From: Rhodoferax potami
GTDB taxonomy: Bacteria; Pseudomonadota; Gammaproteobacteria; Burkholderiales; Burkholderiaceae_C
Direction of reading: 5' to 3'
NCBI RefSeq assembly: GCF_032193765.1
Contig: NZ_JAVBIJ010000001.1
Coordinates: 124,001-188,000, forward strand
Length of the DNA: 64,000 nt
Positions 8,795 through 16,444 of this stretch are shown piece by piece (within the stretch, counting starts at the first letter, position 1; each line of letters begins with the position of its first letter). The position numbers and the translations under genes were made by a program. Under the pieces are notes generated by a model. It ran no database searches. It was given only the letters and a program-made list of their open reading frames with translations, and had not been told where the DNA came from.

Positions 8795-10080
8795 ATCATT
8801 TTCTCCGTAACTTTTACCTTACCCGTAACGGCTGACGAAATGAGGGATTGTCTGTATTCACCAAGCAAGGATTTTCTTTTTTCTTCTAATTGAATGCTTC
8901 TGTCGAACTTAGAGATGTTTATTTGAAGATGTTCAACAATCGCCTTCTGTTCGTCAAGAGGGGGAAGCGTGATTTTTAATTCCACTAGCTCTGATGAGTT
9001 AATCGCTGGATAGCTCACACCATAAGAATTACCAATTACCTTTGATATGAACCACTCAGATTTAACCGTGAATGATAAAAAATCTTGATCCAGATATCCG
9101 CTTTGGTCTCTGAGAACACAGAAACCAGTAGAACAAATTACGTCATCGACTTCAGGGACAACTCCAATAGCCCTCAAATATGTTCTTACTGTAGAAATGA
9201 TTACGTCTTTAGGCTTGACAATTCTTCGTGCTCTTGACGGACTTTCTGAAAAGTTGATTTTTGGGGAAATGCTCACACCATCTAGATAATCAACATCACC
9301 AATTTCTATGTAATGAAATTCATAATTTGAATCTGTGTTCTCATCTAATGTTTCGGTGTTGTATGTGACTAAGTACTTTAATTTTTGTACTCCCCAATGT
9401 TTCGGAATTTCACCAATCCACTCGTCACCACTATCCTTCATCTCTACATTTGGATTGAGCCCTTTTGTCACATACTGATTGATCAATGAAGTTCGTTGCT
9501 CTTTGAGCAGTTCGATTTTTTTTTCGATCTTGTTGATCAATGAATCTATCTGGCTTGTTTTCTTATCAAGGTAGCAAGAAATAAGGTTTTGTTCTTCAAG
9601 TGGTGGTGAATAAACGTCGATTCCCATAAAGGTGTCATAACGAACAACCTTTCTAAGACCTGTGTAATAAGGTCTAAGCCCTTTATGGTCATCTATAGTT
9701 TGATAAAAGTAAGTCCAATATTTGGGATCGTTTCCTTCTCTTGTTGAGAAGACATCGTAAGCCGAGGTAATCATTCCGTGATCTTTGGAAAGACCGACCG
9801 TTCTAGGAGTTTCATCAAGGTCGAATAAGCAGAATATAAGTTGATCAGGATTGACGACTTGGTAACCCTCAAAGCTCTCAGGAAACTTACCACCACCATC
9901 CATGTCACGAGGTTTCACCCCTCCCTTACCCATTGTTAGTAAGGTGAACGATTCCCAGTTTTCACCAACAATCTCTTTCTTTTGGGTGAATACGTGTTTG
10001 TTTTTTAGGCTCTTCCAATGGCTTGGGGCTTTATCCATCCAAAAAGATTGAACATCTCTATAGCTCTCATAGTTATTCAT
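8791..10080 (-). CDS. hsdS: type I restriction-modification specificity subunit S
   Basis: 429 residues with two target-recognition domains and two conserved coiled-coil repeats: EEQNLISCYLDKKTSQIDSL...LINQYVTKGLNP after the first, and DEQKAIVEHLQINISKFDRS...SLISSAVTGKVKV after the second. Recognises the bipartite DNA target for the methylase. The start ATG at 10080 lies inside the last codons of hsdM (8-bp overlap), which supports translational coupling; longer in-frame starts lie wholly within hsdM. Intact, so modification may persist although hsdR is broken. Confidence 0.9.
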   Translation of the reverse strand: MNNYESYRDVQSFWMDKAPSHWKSLKNKHVFTQKKEIVGENWESFTLLTMGKGGVKPRDMDGGGKFPESFEGYQVVNPDQLIFCLFDLDETPRTVGLSKDHGMITSAYDVFSTREGNDPKYWTYFYQTIDDHKGLRPYYTGLRKVVRYDTFMGIDVYSPPLEEQNLISCYLDKKTSQIDSLINKIEKKIELLKEQRTSLINQYVTKGLNPNVEMKDSGDEWIGEIPKHWGVQKLKYLVTYNTETLDENTDSNYEFHYIEIGDVDYLDGVSISPKINFSESPSRARRIVKPKDVIISTVRTYLRAIGVVPEVDDVICSTGFCVLRDQSGYLDQDFLSFTVKSEWFISKVIGNSYGVSYPAINSSELVELKITLPPLDEQKAIVEHLQINISKFDRSIQLEEKRKSLLGEYRQSLISSAVTGKVKVTEKMI

Positions 10081-11785
10081 CAGCCATCTCCATCGACAAC
10101 TGTTGAATTTCATCATCAAGTGATTTCAGGTCTTTCGAGATTTCGTCCAAACTTCTTAGCGGTGTAAATTTGTAGAAGTATTTTGTGAAGTTGATTTCGT
10201 AACCGATCTTGTCTTTGGATCGATCCATCCAAGATTCTGGTAAGTGAGGCTTCACCTCACGCTCGTAATAGCTTTCAATGTCTTCAGACAACGAAACACG
10301 TTCGTTATCTCTTTTTGATGTATCGGGCTTTGGCTTTCCTTGACGATCTTTTTTGATTTCACCGTTTTCGATTAATGGTAGTTCAACTACAACCTTTGTG
10401 TAACCGAAGAAGTTGTTCGGATAAATCTTACAAAATTCACTTTCTTCGAATTTCTGATAGATGTTAAATAGCTCATCTTTCTGTTCTTCAGTGATGTACT
10501 TTCCTTTGTCCCCAAGGTTCTTTTTCAGCGAAGTCCAGAATGAGCTTCCATCAATCAACTGAACCTTACCTTTACGCTCCTTGGACTTTTTGTTAGTCAC
10601 AATCCAGATGTAGGTCGTAATACCTGTATTGAAGAACATACGGTCTGGGAGAGAAACAATACATTCCAACCAGTCGTTTTCAATTACCCATTTACGGATT
10701 TCAGATTCACCACTACCAGCATCACCAGTAAAGAGCGGTGAGCCGTTAAAGACGATACCAATACGTGAGCCCTCGGGGTTCATCTTGTGAATGAGGTGTT
10801 GGAGGAACAGGAGTGACCCGTCCGAAGTTCTTGGGGTTCCAACAAAGAAGCGACCATTCGGATCTTTAGCCTCTTCCGTTACAAACTCTTCTTCGGACTT
10901 CCAGCTCACACCAAAAGGTGGGTTGGTGATCATGTAGTCGAACTTACGACCCTGTAGCCGATCGTCAGATATAGAAGAACATGGACCGTGAATGTTCTCA
11001 GGGTTCTCGTCCATCATCAGTAAGTCGGACTTACAGATTGAATATGTCACATCGTTTAGCTCTTGACCGTATAGGTCGACTTTCAGATTTGGATTGATGT
11101 TTTCGTGTATCCATTCCTTACCAATGGTCAACATACCTCCTGTTCCACAACAGGGATCAAAAACGGAACGAATCTTTCCTTCACCTTGAAGGTCTTTACG
11201 GTCTCCTCCGAACACAAAGGAAACCAATAATTTCACAACGTCTCGTGGGGTGAAATGGTCTCCGCTTTCCTCGTTCGACATTTCAGAGAATTTACGAAGG
11301 AGCTCTTCATAGACCGAACCCATTTGGTGGTTGTCGATCTTGTCTGGGTGAAGGTCGAATTCAGTGAACTTATCAATCAGTAAGTACAACCGTTTATTTT
11401 TGTGTAGCTTCTCAACGAGCGGATTGATCGAGAAGTTTTCGATGATGTCTAGAACGTTCTTTGAGTAGCCCTGAACGTAGTTGTTGAAATTCATCAACAC
11501 GTTATTCGGGTCGCTCTTGATTCGTGACAGGTCGAATTTAGACGAATTGAAAAACGGGTAGCCAACTTGTCTCAAGATCACAGGAGTTGGGTCGGATAGC
11601 TGGTCTTTGTATTTTGTGTAGAGCTCAAAGACTTCATCCTTTTTCGGCTCTAGAACACAGTCCAGCCGTCTCATCACGACAAACGGAAGAATTACCCGTC
11701 CGTATTCGGAAGGTTTGAATAAGCCCCGAAGAACATCATCGGCTGATGACCAAATGAGTGAGGATAGGTTGGTTGTATTGTTCAT
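10073..11785 (-). CDS. hsdM: type I restriction-modification methyltransferase subunit M
   Basis: 570 residues. The N-terminal HsdM helical bundle (SLIWSSADDVLRGLFKPSEY, about 9-28) is followed by the AdoMet-binding motif I (FDPCCGTGGML, about 213-223) and the catalytic motif IV NPPFG of N6-adenine methylases. It methylates the HsdS-specified adenine and would protect the host. First gene of the leftward hsdM-hsdS-hsdR operon; the unknown gene at 11811-12536 lies 25 bp upstream and may be cotranscribed. Confidence 0.95.
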   Translation of the reverse strand: MNNTTNLSSLIWSSADDVLRGLFKPSEYGRVILPFVVMRRLDCVLEPKKDEVFELYTKYKDQLSDPTPVILRQVGYPFFNSSKFDLSRIKSDPNNVLMNFNNYVQGYSKNVLDIIENFSINPLVEKLHKNKRLYLLIDKFTEFDLHPDKIDNHQMGSVYEELLRKFSEMSNEESGDHFTPRDVVKLLVSFVFGGDRKDLQGEGKIRSVFDPCCGTGGMLTIGKEWIHENINPNLKVDLYGQELNDVTYSICKSDLLMMDENPENIHGPCSSISDDRLQGRKFDYMITNPPFGVSWKSEEEFVTEEAKDPNGRFFVGTPRTSDGSLLFLQHLIHKMNPEGSRIGIVFNGSPLFTGDAGSGESEIRKWVIENDWLECIVSLPDRMFFNTGITTYIWIVTNKKSKERKGKVQLIDGSSFWTSLKKNLGDKGKYITEEQKDELFNIYQKFEESEFCKIYPNNFFGYTKVVVELPLIENGEIKKDRQGKPKPDTSKRDNERVSLSEDIESYYEREVKPHLPESWMDRSKDKIGYEINFTKYFYKFTPLRSLDEISKDLKSLDDEIQQLSMEMADE

Positions 11786-11810
11786 GAAGATTCCTAAGTC
11801 TTGAATGAGG

Positions 11811-12536
11811 TCAGGGGAAGAGCCCCTTAGATGTGTTCGTTACAGAAGCTCGTGCTTTCTTGAGGTATCGGCTAACGGTCGCTTCCATGAGTTTTTTACT
11901 AGCCGTGTCTAACGGCTTTCCGCTCTTCAAGTAGTCAACGTACAGGTGCTTGTTGAGCGGAAGGAATTGACCTAGCTCCCAGAGCTTCATTTTTGGGTGC
12001 TCGATACGCTTGTCCCATACATTTAGAGCCGTCGTAAGCGCTTCGATGTTCGGTTGCCCCGTGAATTGGTACTTGGCTTTACTCGTTTTAGCGTAGCGTT
12101 TTCCTCTTTGACCTTTGTGGTTCTGGTCTAGAAGGCTTCTAAACCGCTGGAGGATGAATTTTTTGGGAAGGTTGAGGGGTACGCTGACCAACAGACGATC
12201 ACCCTCTATAGGGGCTTCCTCGTTCTTGGAGAGAAGTCTTACCGTTTCCTCGGCTGGTGGGTTCGAAAACAGCCTAGCCCCACGACCATCTTCAGTCCAC
12301 CAAGCCTTGAAGTCATTAGCCCTTACGTCACCAAAGTCCTCGTAGAGCTTCGACAGGGAGCCTTTACCGCTGGACTCACAGGTCTTCAGGTAGTCCTCGT
12401 TCCGCTTCAGGTACGACCACCAGACGTAGTAGATCGTCTTTTTCCAAGCCGATTCGTCCTTGACGTTCTTTCCACGACCAAAAGTTGGGTGTTGGTAGGG
12501 GAAGTGTCGTGGTCGTGAATTCTTGGTGGGATTCAT
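11811..12536 (-). CDS. island protein of unknown function, upstream of hsdM
   Basis: 241 residues, basic and Trp/Tyr rich, with KTIYYVWWSYLKRNEDYLK, FGDVRANDFKAWWTEDGRGA and RLFSNPPAEETVRLL. I think homologues occur beside restriction or replication genes in other mobile islands, but I cannot name a domain. The C-terminal half has a helical, possibly DNA-binding pattern (TASKKLMEATVSRYLKKARA). The ATG at 12536 was chosen; a TTG six codons upstream is also possible. It is read leftward ahead of the hsd operon, so it could be a regulator of that operon or a replication protein (speculative). Confidence 0.7.
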   Translation of the reverse strand: MNPTKNSRPRHFPYQHPTFGRGKNVKDESAWKKTIYYVWWSYLKRNEDYLKTCESSGKGSLSKLYEDFGDVRANDFKAWWTEDGRGARLFSNPPAEETVRLLSKNEEAPIEGDRLLVSVPLNLPKKFILQRFRSLLDQNHKGQRGKRYAKTSKAKYQFTGQPNIEALTTALNVWDKRIEHPKMKLWELGQFLPLNKHLYVDYLKSGKPLDTASKKLMEATVSRYLKKARASVTNTSKGLFP

Positions 12537-12557
12537 GTTTTCAATGTAACACAAAGC

Positions 12558-12741
12558 CTTAACACTTGAAATAGCGACTTTTCGACTGTTTGTTTTGTTG
12601 GTTTTGTCGAATTTTTCTCATAAAGCTCACCAATAACTTAACACTTTAAATGACGCATTTATTCTTGGTGGAGATGTTTATCAGATAAAGGAGTCTAATA
12701 GAAACATGAACAAAACGAGCATTTAGCTTAACAGTTCATTT
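12558..12741. repeat. three direct repeats between the island's divergent arms
   Basis: CTTAACACTTGAAAT (12558-12572), CTTAACACTTTAAAT (12637-12651) and CTTAACAGTTCATTT (12727-12741), spaced 79 and 90 bp apart in the AT-rich gap between the leftward hsd arm and the rightward arm. They could be operators of a shared regulator (for example the island RHH protein) or iterons. Role is inferred from repetition and position only. Confidence 0.55.
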
Positions 12742-12769
12742 TTTATTAAACACACGAAAGGAATTAAAT

Positions 12770-13087
12770 ATGACAGCATTTTCAAGCTTTTTCAAAGAGG
12801 ATTTCCTGAAAGAAAAAGTCAGCGAAACGAGGAACGATTTTCACCAAGCTAGGACTGAGTACGAGCTAGCTATGAGAAGAGAAATTCTTCATCGAGTTAA
12901 TCACTGTCCTTGTTGTTTTGACGGATTTTTCGAGAACGTGAAAGCTCGAATTCGAGAAGAGGCTCTTCAAAACAACTTCGAGCCCGATGTGATGGAGGTT
13001 CTAAACAGAATGTCCCTCACTCCTGTAGTCACTGATGAGGAGGACGAGGATGAAACAAGGGACGTGACTGGGGAATCAATCCATTAA
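12770..13087 (+). CDS. small acidic island protein with a CPCC motif
   Basis: 105 residues starting after AAAGGAA at a good distance. Helical N-terminal half (FLKEKVSETRNDFHQARTEY), then NHCPCCFDGFF, a helical segment and a very acidic tail (TDEEDEDETRD). The CxxC could bind metal or form a disulfide. It is the first gene of a rightward set of three ending at the terminator at 14158. Not recognised. Confidence 0.65.
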   Translation: MTAFSSFFKEDFLKEKVSETRNDFHQARTEYELAMRREILHRVNHCPCCFDGFFENVKARIREEALQNNFEPDVMEVLNRMSLTPVVTDEEDEDETRDVTGESIH

Positions 13088-13137
13088 GAAGCTGAGCCAA
13101 CAACCCTATCTCAGAAATTTTAGAAAAAGGAAATATT

Positions 13138-13545
13138 ATGAAAACCAGCAAGATGAACCCAACGGATCGTTTTGTCCAAAACATCATTTCAGCCGCTCAA
13201 GAATTCAATGATGCTATGTATGACAAAGATTTACGTGAAATCGAAATGTTCGAGCAGCTATTGGAAAGCGAAACGAAACTAGCTCGAGAATCTTTTGAAA
13301 AAGCAAAAAAGGAATATGAGGAAGTCTTCAAGAATTTCTTAATCAAACATGTTACGGGTGATGATTTTGAAGATTTTCACAAGAGAGCGTGGGAGGGTAC
13401 TGTTGAAAATCTTTATCCCGAAGTAGCCATATCGCTAATTGATGAGCTAGAAGTTTATGGAAACATAGTTACCGAGCACTATTGGTGGATTCAGGAAGGT
13501 CGTTACCTTGACGAAAACGGGGAATTGCTCAGTGAATACCGCTAA
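13138..13545 (+). CDS. acidic coiled-coil island protein, unknown
   Basis: 135 residues with an AAAGGAA ribosome-binding site. Residues about 30-60 form a charged coiled coil (EIEMFEQLLESETKLARESF, then EKAKKEYEEVFKNF), and the C-terminal part is acidic and aromatic (TEHYWWIQEGRYLDENGELL). It overlaps the next gene by 14 bp and is probably cotranslated with it. No known domain recognised. The similar layout of 12770-13087 (helical, acidic, similar length) hints at a related role. Confidence 0.65.
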   Translation: MKTSKMNPTDRFVQNIISAAQEFNDAMYDKDLREIEMFEQLLESETKLARESFEKAKKEYEEVFKNFLIKHVTGDDFEDFHKRAWEGTVENLYPEVAISLIDELEVYGNIVTEHYWWIQEGRYLDENGELLSEYR

Positions 13546-14137
13546 ACGAATCCGTAGGATTGAGTTGCTCATTCACCGTTTTGACAACGGAGGGTCTGTT
13601 ACACGATCCTCCATTGAGCGGGTGCTTGGTGCTACTGGATTAAGTAGGCTTGATACCGAATGGATGAATGAGAAAAGCAGTCGTAACTACAAACCCAAAG
13701 AGATTGTTGAATACTCAGAGCGAATTAGACGTGGTCTGATTTATTACGCTTTAGGTGATAAGCAATCACTCAAGGGTGACGGCTACAAAGCTAGAAAGTC
13801 ATTTCACAAGGCTGAATCGATTCTTGAAAATGCTGTTGAGTATTTGAGGGAGGTCGTCAGTACTGACTCTAGTTTGAGATTGTGGATTGATCGGGATGTA
13901 GGCTTTGGGATTGAAGTCGAACTTTGTCCCGTAGGTATCCCACGTCCTGTTTGGTCAACCAGCAACTACAAGAGTCAATGTTCTTTACCGAAAGTAACCA
14001 AGAGGGATTTGGCTAGAGAGATGTTACAGACCGAGTTGGAAAAACTTGTGGGTAGAGAACCATTGGAGCTAGTGAATCTTGGATTTGGGACAAAAAGATC
14101 ATTTGATATTTCGTCCTTTTCGGGATTCAAGTTCTAA
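13532..14137 (+). CDS. island protein of unknown function
   Basis: 201 residues from a GTG start at 13532 preceded by GGGGAA; an upstream TTG at 13508 is less likely. The N-terminus (AKRIRRIELLIHRFDNGGSV) is basic and could be a helix-turn-helix (GGSVTRSSIERVLGATGLSR). The middle is helical (KSFHKAESILENAVEYLREV) and resembles a repeat-type helical fold. It is the last gene before a strong terminator. No family recognised. Confidence 0.6.
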   Translation: MNTAKRIRRIELLIHRFDNGGSVTRSSIERVLGATGLSRLDTEWMNEKSSRNYKPKEIVEYSERIRRGLIYYALGDKQSLKGDGYKARKSFHKAESILENAVEYLREVVSTDSSLRLWIDRDVGFGIEVELCPVGIPRPVWSTSNYKSQCSLPKVTKRDLAREMLQTELEKLVGREPLELVNLGFGTKRSFDISSFSGFKF

Positions 14138-14157
14138 GTCCTAAAACGGACGTTTTT

Positions 14158-14189
14158 ACAAACCACCTTCGGGTGGTTTTTGTTTTTTT
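14158..14189 (+). terminator. rho-independent terminator
   Basis: Stem AAACCACC-TTCG-GGTGGTTT followed by TTGTTTTTTT, 20 bp after the stop of the 13532-14137 gene. UUCG tetraloop and a long T-run make this a textbook terminator. Confidence 0.92.
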
Positions 14190-14203
14190 ATAAATAGTTT
14201 TAC

Positions 14204-14310
14204 GAACGCTATACGAGAGCGTTCTTAGTGAATGTAAAGCCGTTGATAGCTTACTCGCTCTTCCAATACCGACTTTTAGAGAGGTCGGTAATCCTTAGTA
14301 CGTCTAAAAG
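14204..14310. other. cluster of inverted repeats upstream of the HUH gene (candidate replication origin)
   Basis: Three pairs of arms lie in 107 bp ahead of the HUH protein gene: GAACGCT/AGCGTTC (14204-14210, 14218-14224), ACCGAC/GTCGGT (14268-14273, 14284-14289) and CTTTTAGA/TCTAAAAG (14273-14280, 14303-14310). Rolling-circle origins are commonly such stem-loops located next to the rep gene. The origin call is an inference; the region could also be promoter and leader. Confidence 0.4.
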
Positions 14311-14320
14311 AAAGTAAACA

Positions 14321-14899
14321 ATGATTACAAATACAAACCAACTGAAAGACACTCTCCATAACCATAGGTACGGACATGAGATTGTTAGAAAGTCCCTATC
14401 GACCGAAAGAAATCTGAAGTTACAAGAACTGGACTGGATTACATCTAACCCTGACTGGACTGTATTCACGATAACCGTAACCTTCAAGAACCTAGTCCCG
14501 CTAGAAACTGGTCAAGGAATGAAGCTGGCTACCAAGTACGAATACAACAAGAAGGTTCTGACCAAGATTAGGAAAAGGCTCTGTCGGTTGACTAACTACT
14601 GGGACAAGGTTTTACCGATCACGGACTTCTACGTCTACGAATATGACCAAACCAGCTTTTTTAAGAAGGTTTCCAACAACCAGTCTCCCCATCACATTCA
14701 CGGAATTCTTCCAATCCCTAATCGGGTTTTACATAAGTTCTACAACGTTGAGACGGGTGAGCTGGATCCACGACTGGTGAAAGATTTGAAGTCGCTTCCC
14801 AAGGTTTCCACGTTCTTGATCGAACCGTTAAGACTGGATCACAAGGAAGCTTGGTTCAACTACATGTTGAAGGAAAAGATGATGAGCGAGCTGATGTGA
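14321..14899 (+). CDS. HUH-type endonuclease-like protein (Rep/gpII-like)
   Basis: 192 residues carrying three elements in the order expected of HUH nicking enzymes: a motif-I-like strand WTVFTITVTF (47-56), a metal-binding HUH motif HHIHGIL (124-130) and a candidate catalytic Tyr with following Lys in FNYMLKEK (Tyr181, Lys184). HUH Reps nick single strands at an origin and join covalently through Tyr. The protein is smaller than most plasmid Reps and lacks a helicase domain, as in inovirus and small-plasmid initiators. The upstream palindromes are a candidate target. The motif reading is direct; activity is inferred. Confidence 0.6.
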   Translation: MITNTNQLKDTLHNHRYGHEIVRKSLSTERNLKLQELDWITSNPDWTVFTITVTFKNLVPLETGQGMKLATKYEYNKKVLTKIRKRLCRLTNYWDKVLPITDFYVYEYDQTSFFKKVSNNQSPHHIHGILPIPNRVLHKFYNVETGELDPRLVKDLKSLPKVSTFLIEPLRLDHKEAWFNYMLKEKMMSELM

Positions 14900-14924
14900 G
14901 CCCTGAAAATTACGAACGTAAAAA

Positions 14925-14941
14925 ATCGTGACTTTCACGAT
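14925..14941. repeat. short inverted repeat after the HUH gene
   Basis: ATCGTGA-CTT-TCACGAT, 26 bp after the stop of the HUH gene and between convergent genes. Could be a weak terminator or a structural site; no T-run follows. Confidence 0.45.
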
Positions 14942-15002
14942 AGCTACCTAAAACAGTGTTTTGTGTGTTCATCAATCGGTCTTAGACCTTTTGCTACGGT
15001 GT

Positions 15003-15545
15003 CTAGGCTCGGTTGAGCTCGATGATGTAACCATCTGTCGTGACGATGTACGTTCGAGTCTCTTCCGTCCAGCTATCACCGTAGTCGAAGTCATGATCTT
15101 CGTAGTAGGGCTCTACAACGTATCGAGTTTCACCCGTAGGAAGAGTGAAAGCGGTGGCTGTCAGGTCTAATTTCTCATTGTCCAAGTTCACTTTGAGAGA
15201 GCAGCTCCCATAGCCCCTGATACTCCACTTTTCAAATACCAGAGCATGAGTTTCGAGCTTAGGAGCAACCCGTTGAGTGTTCTTTGACTCGCTGTAATTG
15301 ACGTCGATGTCAGTTAAATCGACTTCCTCGTCATCGACCGAAGCTCTATACCTAGGGTGCCCATCGGTAACTAGGAAGCCGTTCGCTTGAGAATCCCCCA
15401 TAAGTTGGTCATGTAGCTCTTCTAGGTTTTCCCAAAAACCATCATCACTCTGTTCAGCCGATACAAGCGCTACCAGTTCAGCGTCCGTGATGCTCACCGT
15501 GTTTGCTTCGTACATCTTTCCCGTCACGTAAAGGGTCTTAGTCAT
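15003..15545 (-). CDS. acidic island protein of unknown function
   Basis: 180 residues from the ATG at 15545, which has GGAGAA upstream. Acidic throughout (DDEEVDLTDIDVNYSESKNT) with beta-strand-rich C-terminal part (TRTYIVTTDGYIIELNRA). No signal peptide, membrane segment or catalytic motif visible. It is divergent from the RHH gene, which could regulate it. A charge and size like this suits DNA-mimic or anti-restriction proteins, but nothing specific supports that. Confidence 0.6.
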   Translation of the reverse strand: MTKTLYVTGKMYEANTVSITDAELVALVSAEQSDDGFWENLEELHDQLMGDSQANGFLVTDGHPRYRASVDDEEVDLTDIDVNYSESKNTQRVAPKLETHALVFEKWSIRGYGSCSLKVNLDNEKLDLTATAFTLPTGETRYVVEPYYEDHDFDYGDSWTEETRTYIVTTDGYIIELNRA

Positions 15546-15627
15546 TTGTGTTCTCCAGTTAGCGGACTTCACCGTTTACTAAATAGAAAACGAGAGTCGT
15601 TTTATTTATCCACCACGAAGGGAGCAC

Positions 15628-15822
15628 ATGACAACAAGAGCCCACCGTAACCAAATGCTGGGAATCAGAACTACACAAGACTTCGTCAACAAGTTCGACG
15701 GATTGTGTGATCGCTTGGGATACAACCGTTCCGAGATCATTAGGTACGTTCTGAAGCGCTTTTACAACGAGCACTTTAACAACCCCGAGAACTTCACCCG
15801 TGTCAGAAAGGAAATGTTTTGA
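15628..15822 (+). CDS. ribbon-helix-helix DNA-binding protein
   Basis: 64 residues with the Arc/CopG pattern: an N-terminal beta strand (RNQMLGIRTTQDF) followed by two helices (NKFDGLCDRLGYNRSEIIRY). Start after GAAGGGAG. Such proteins act as plasmid copy-number or partition repressors, or as antitoxin-type regulators. It is divergent from 15003-15545 and followed directly by small genes. It is a candidate for the regulator of the island's repeated operators. Confidence 0.7.
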   Translation: MTTRAHRNQMLGIRTTQDFVNKFDGLCDRLGYNRSEIIRYVLKRFYNEHFNNPENFTRVRKEMF

Positions 15823-16022
15823 TGGAACAACCAGAACTAATGTCGTTCATGGAGTGGAGAGAGCTTCACCCTGTTAAGAAAAAGAAGGAGAAAAAAGATG
15901 AGTCAAGAAGCCTTGAAGCAAACGGAGAAATTGGGATTACGAATGGTGAAGGACAAGGTACTCGACATCATCAGGAAATCTCCGTCCAAGGAGTTCATGT
16001 TTTCCCAAGTCCCGAACTCTAA
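15822..16022 (+). CDS. possible small lysine-rich protein
   Basis: Open frame of 66 residues starting at an ATG whose first base is the last base of the RHH stop (TGATG). The first part looks coding (MEQPELMSFMEWRELHPVKK) and then becomes low-complexity. From 15898 it overlaps another frame that looks more protein-like, so only the N-terminal part or neither may be real. Confidence 0.35.
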   Translation: MEQPELMSFMEWRELHPVKKKKEKKDESRSLEANGEIGITNGEGQGTRHHQEISVQGVHVFPSPEL

Positions 16023-16053
16023 AGACATCGTCATCGTTGTACGTCAGATGTGA
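15898..16053 (+). CDS. small basic protein (51 aa), unknown
   Basis: Starts at an ATG preceded by AAGGAG, begins MSQEALKQTEKLGLRMVKDK and ends VIVVRQM. It has a helical N-terminus and hydrophobic beta-like C-terminus, typical of a real small protein, and fits better than the frame it overlaps. Function unknown; possibly translationally coupled to the upstream gene. Confidence 0.45.
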   Translation: MSQEALKQTEKLGLRMVKDKVLDIIRKSPSKEFMFSQVPNSKDIVIVVRQM

Positions 16054-16103
16054 AAGCTGGCGCTGGGTCAGACCCAGCCGAAGCATCAAGTCGATTGACG
16101 TAA

Positions 16104-16391
16104 TCATCTATCTTTGACTGTGACTTCAGCGATTTCGATCTCAGGTAATGACAGAAGTCGAGCGTCTCGGATCTTCCGTTTTTTGTAAATTGAGAACACG
16201 CTTTCAGGTCCAAGAGAGAACCCTCTTGGACTCTTCCACCCCTCTGAAATGAGAAGTTGAGCTATGTCCTTGAAGGTCAATTTTTCAGCGTCTCTGAGCC
16301 TCAGTATTTCATTTGAAAGCGCTGTCTGATATTCTGTGTACGAACCGAGCCTTAGACCCTTGTGTCTAAGCCTTACAACGTAACTAACCAT
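16104..16391 (-). CDS. small HTH protein resembling the recombinase DNA-binding segment
   Basis: 95 residues from the ATG at 16391 (a GTG at 16442 is an alternative; neither has a strong ribosome-binding site). The central part, ILRLRDAEKLTFKDIAQLLI then SEGWKSPRGFSLGPESVFSI, has the spacing of the helix-turn-helix found in the middle domain of large serine recombinases (IA..L...G..SPRG....SV..I). It lies at the right end of the island. It could be an excision or directionality factor, a repressor, or a recombinase remnant. Confidence 0.5.
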   Translation of the reverse strand: MVSYVVRLRHKGLRLGSYTEYQTALSNEILRLRDAEKLTFKDIAQLLISEGWKSPRGFSLGPESVFSIYKKRKIRDARLLSLPEIEIAEVTVKDR

Positions 16392-16420
16392 AGGAGGAGT
16401 GGAAGAATGAACGGGTTCAG

Positions 16421-16436
16421 AATTACCCCCCAGCCA
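16421..16436 (-). repeat. right terminal inverted repeat of the island
   Basis: AATTACCCCCCAGCCA, the inverted partner of 6643-6658 with one mismatch in 16. It is separated from the right direct repeat by 8 bp. Confidence 0.75.
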
Positions 16437-16444
16437 GCCCACTC

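Noticed and set aside
16031..16213. 60-codon minus-strand frame near the island's right end
   Set aside because: Overlaps the better-supported 16104-16391 gene in another frame and has no ribosome-binding site.
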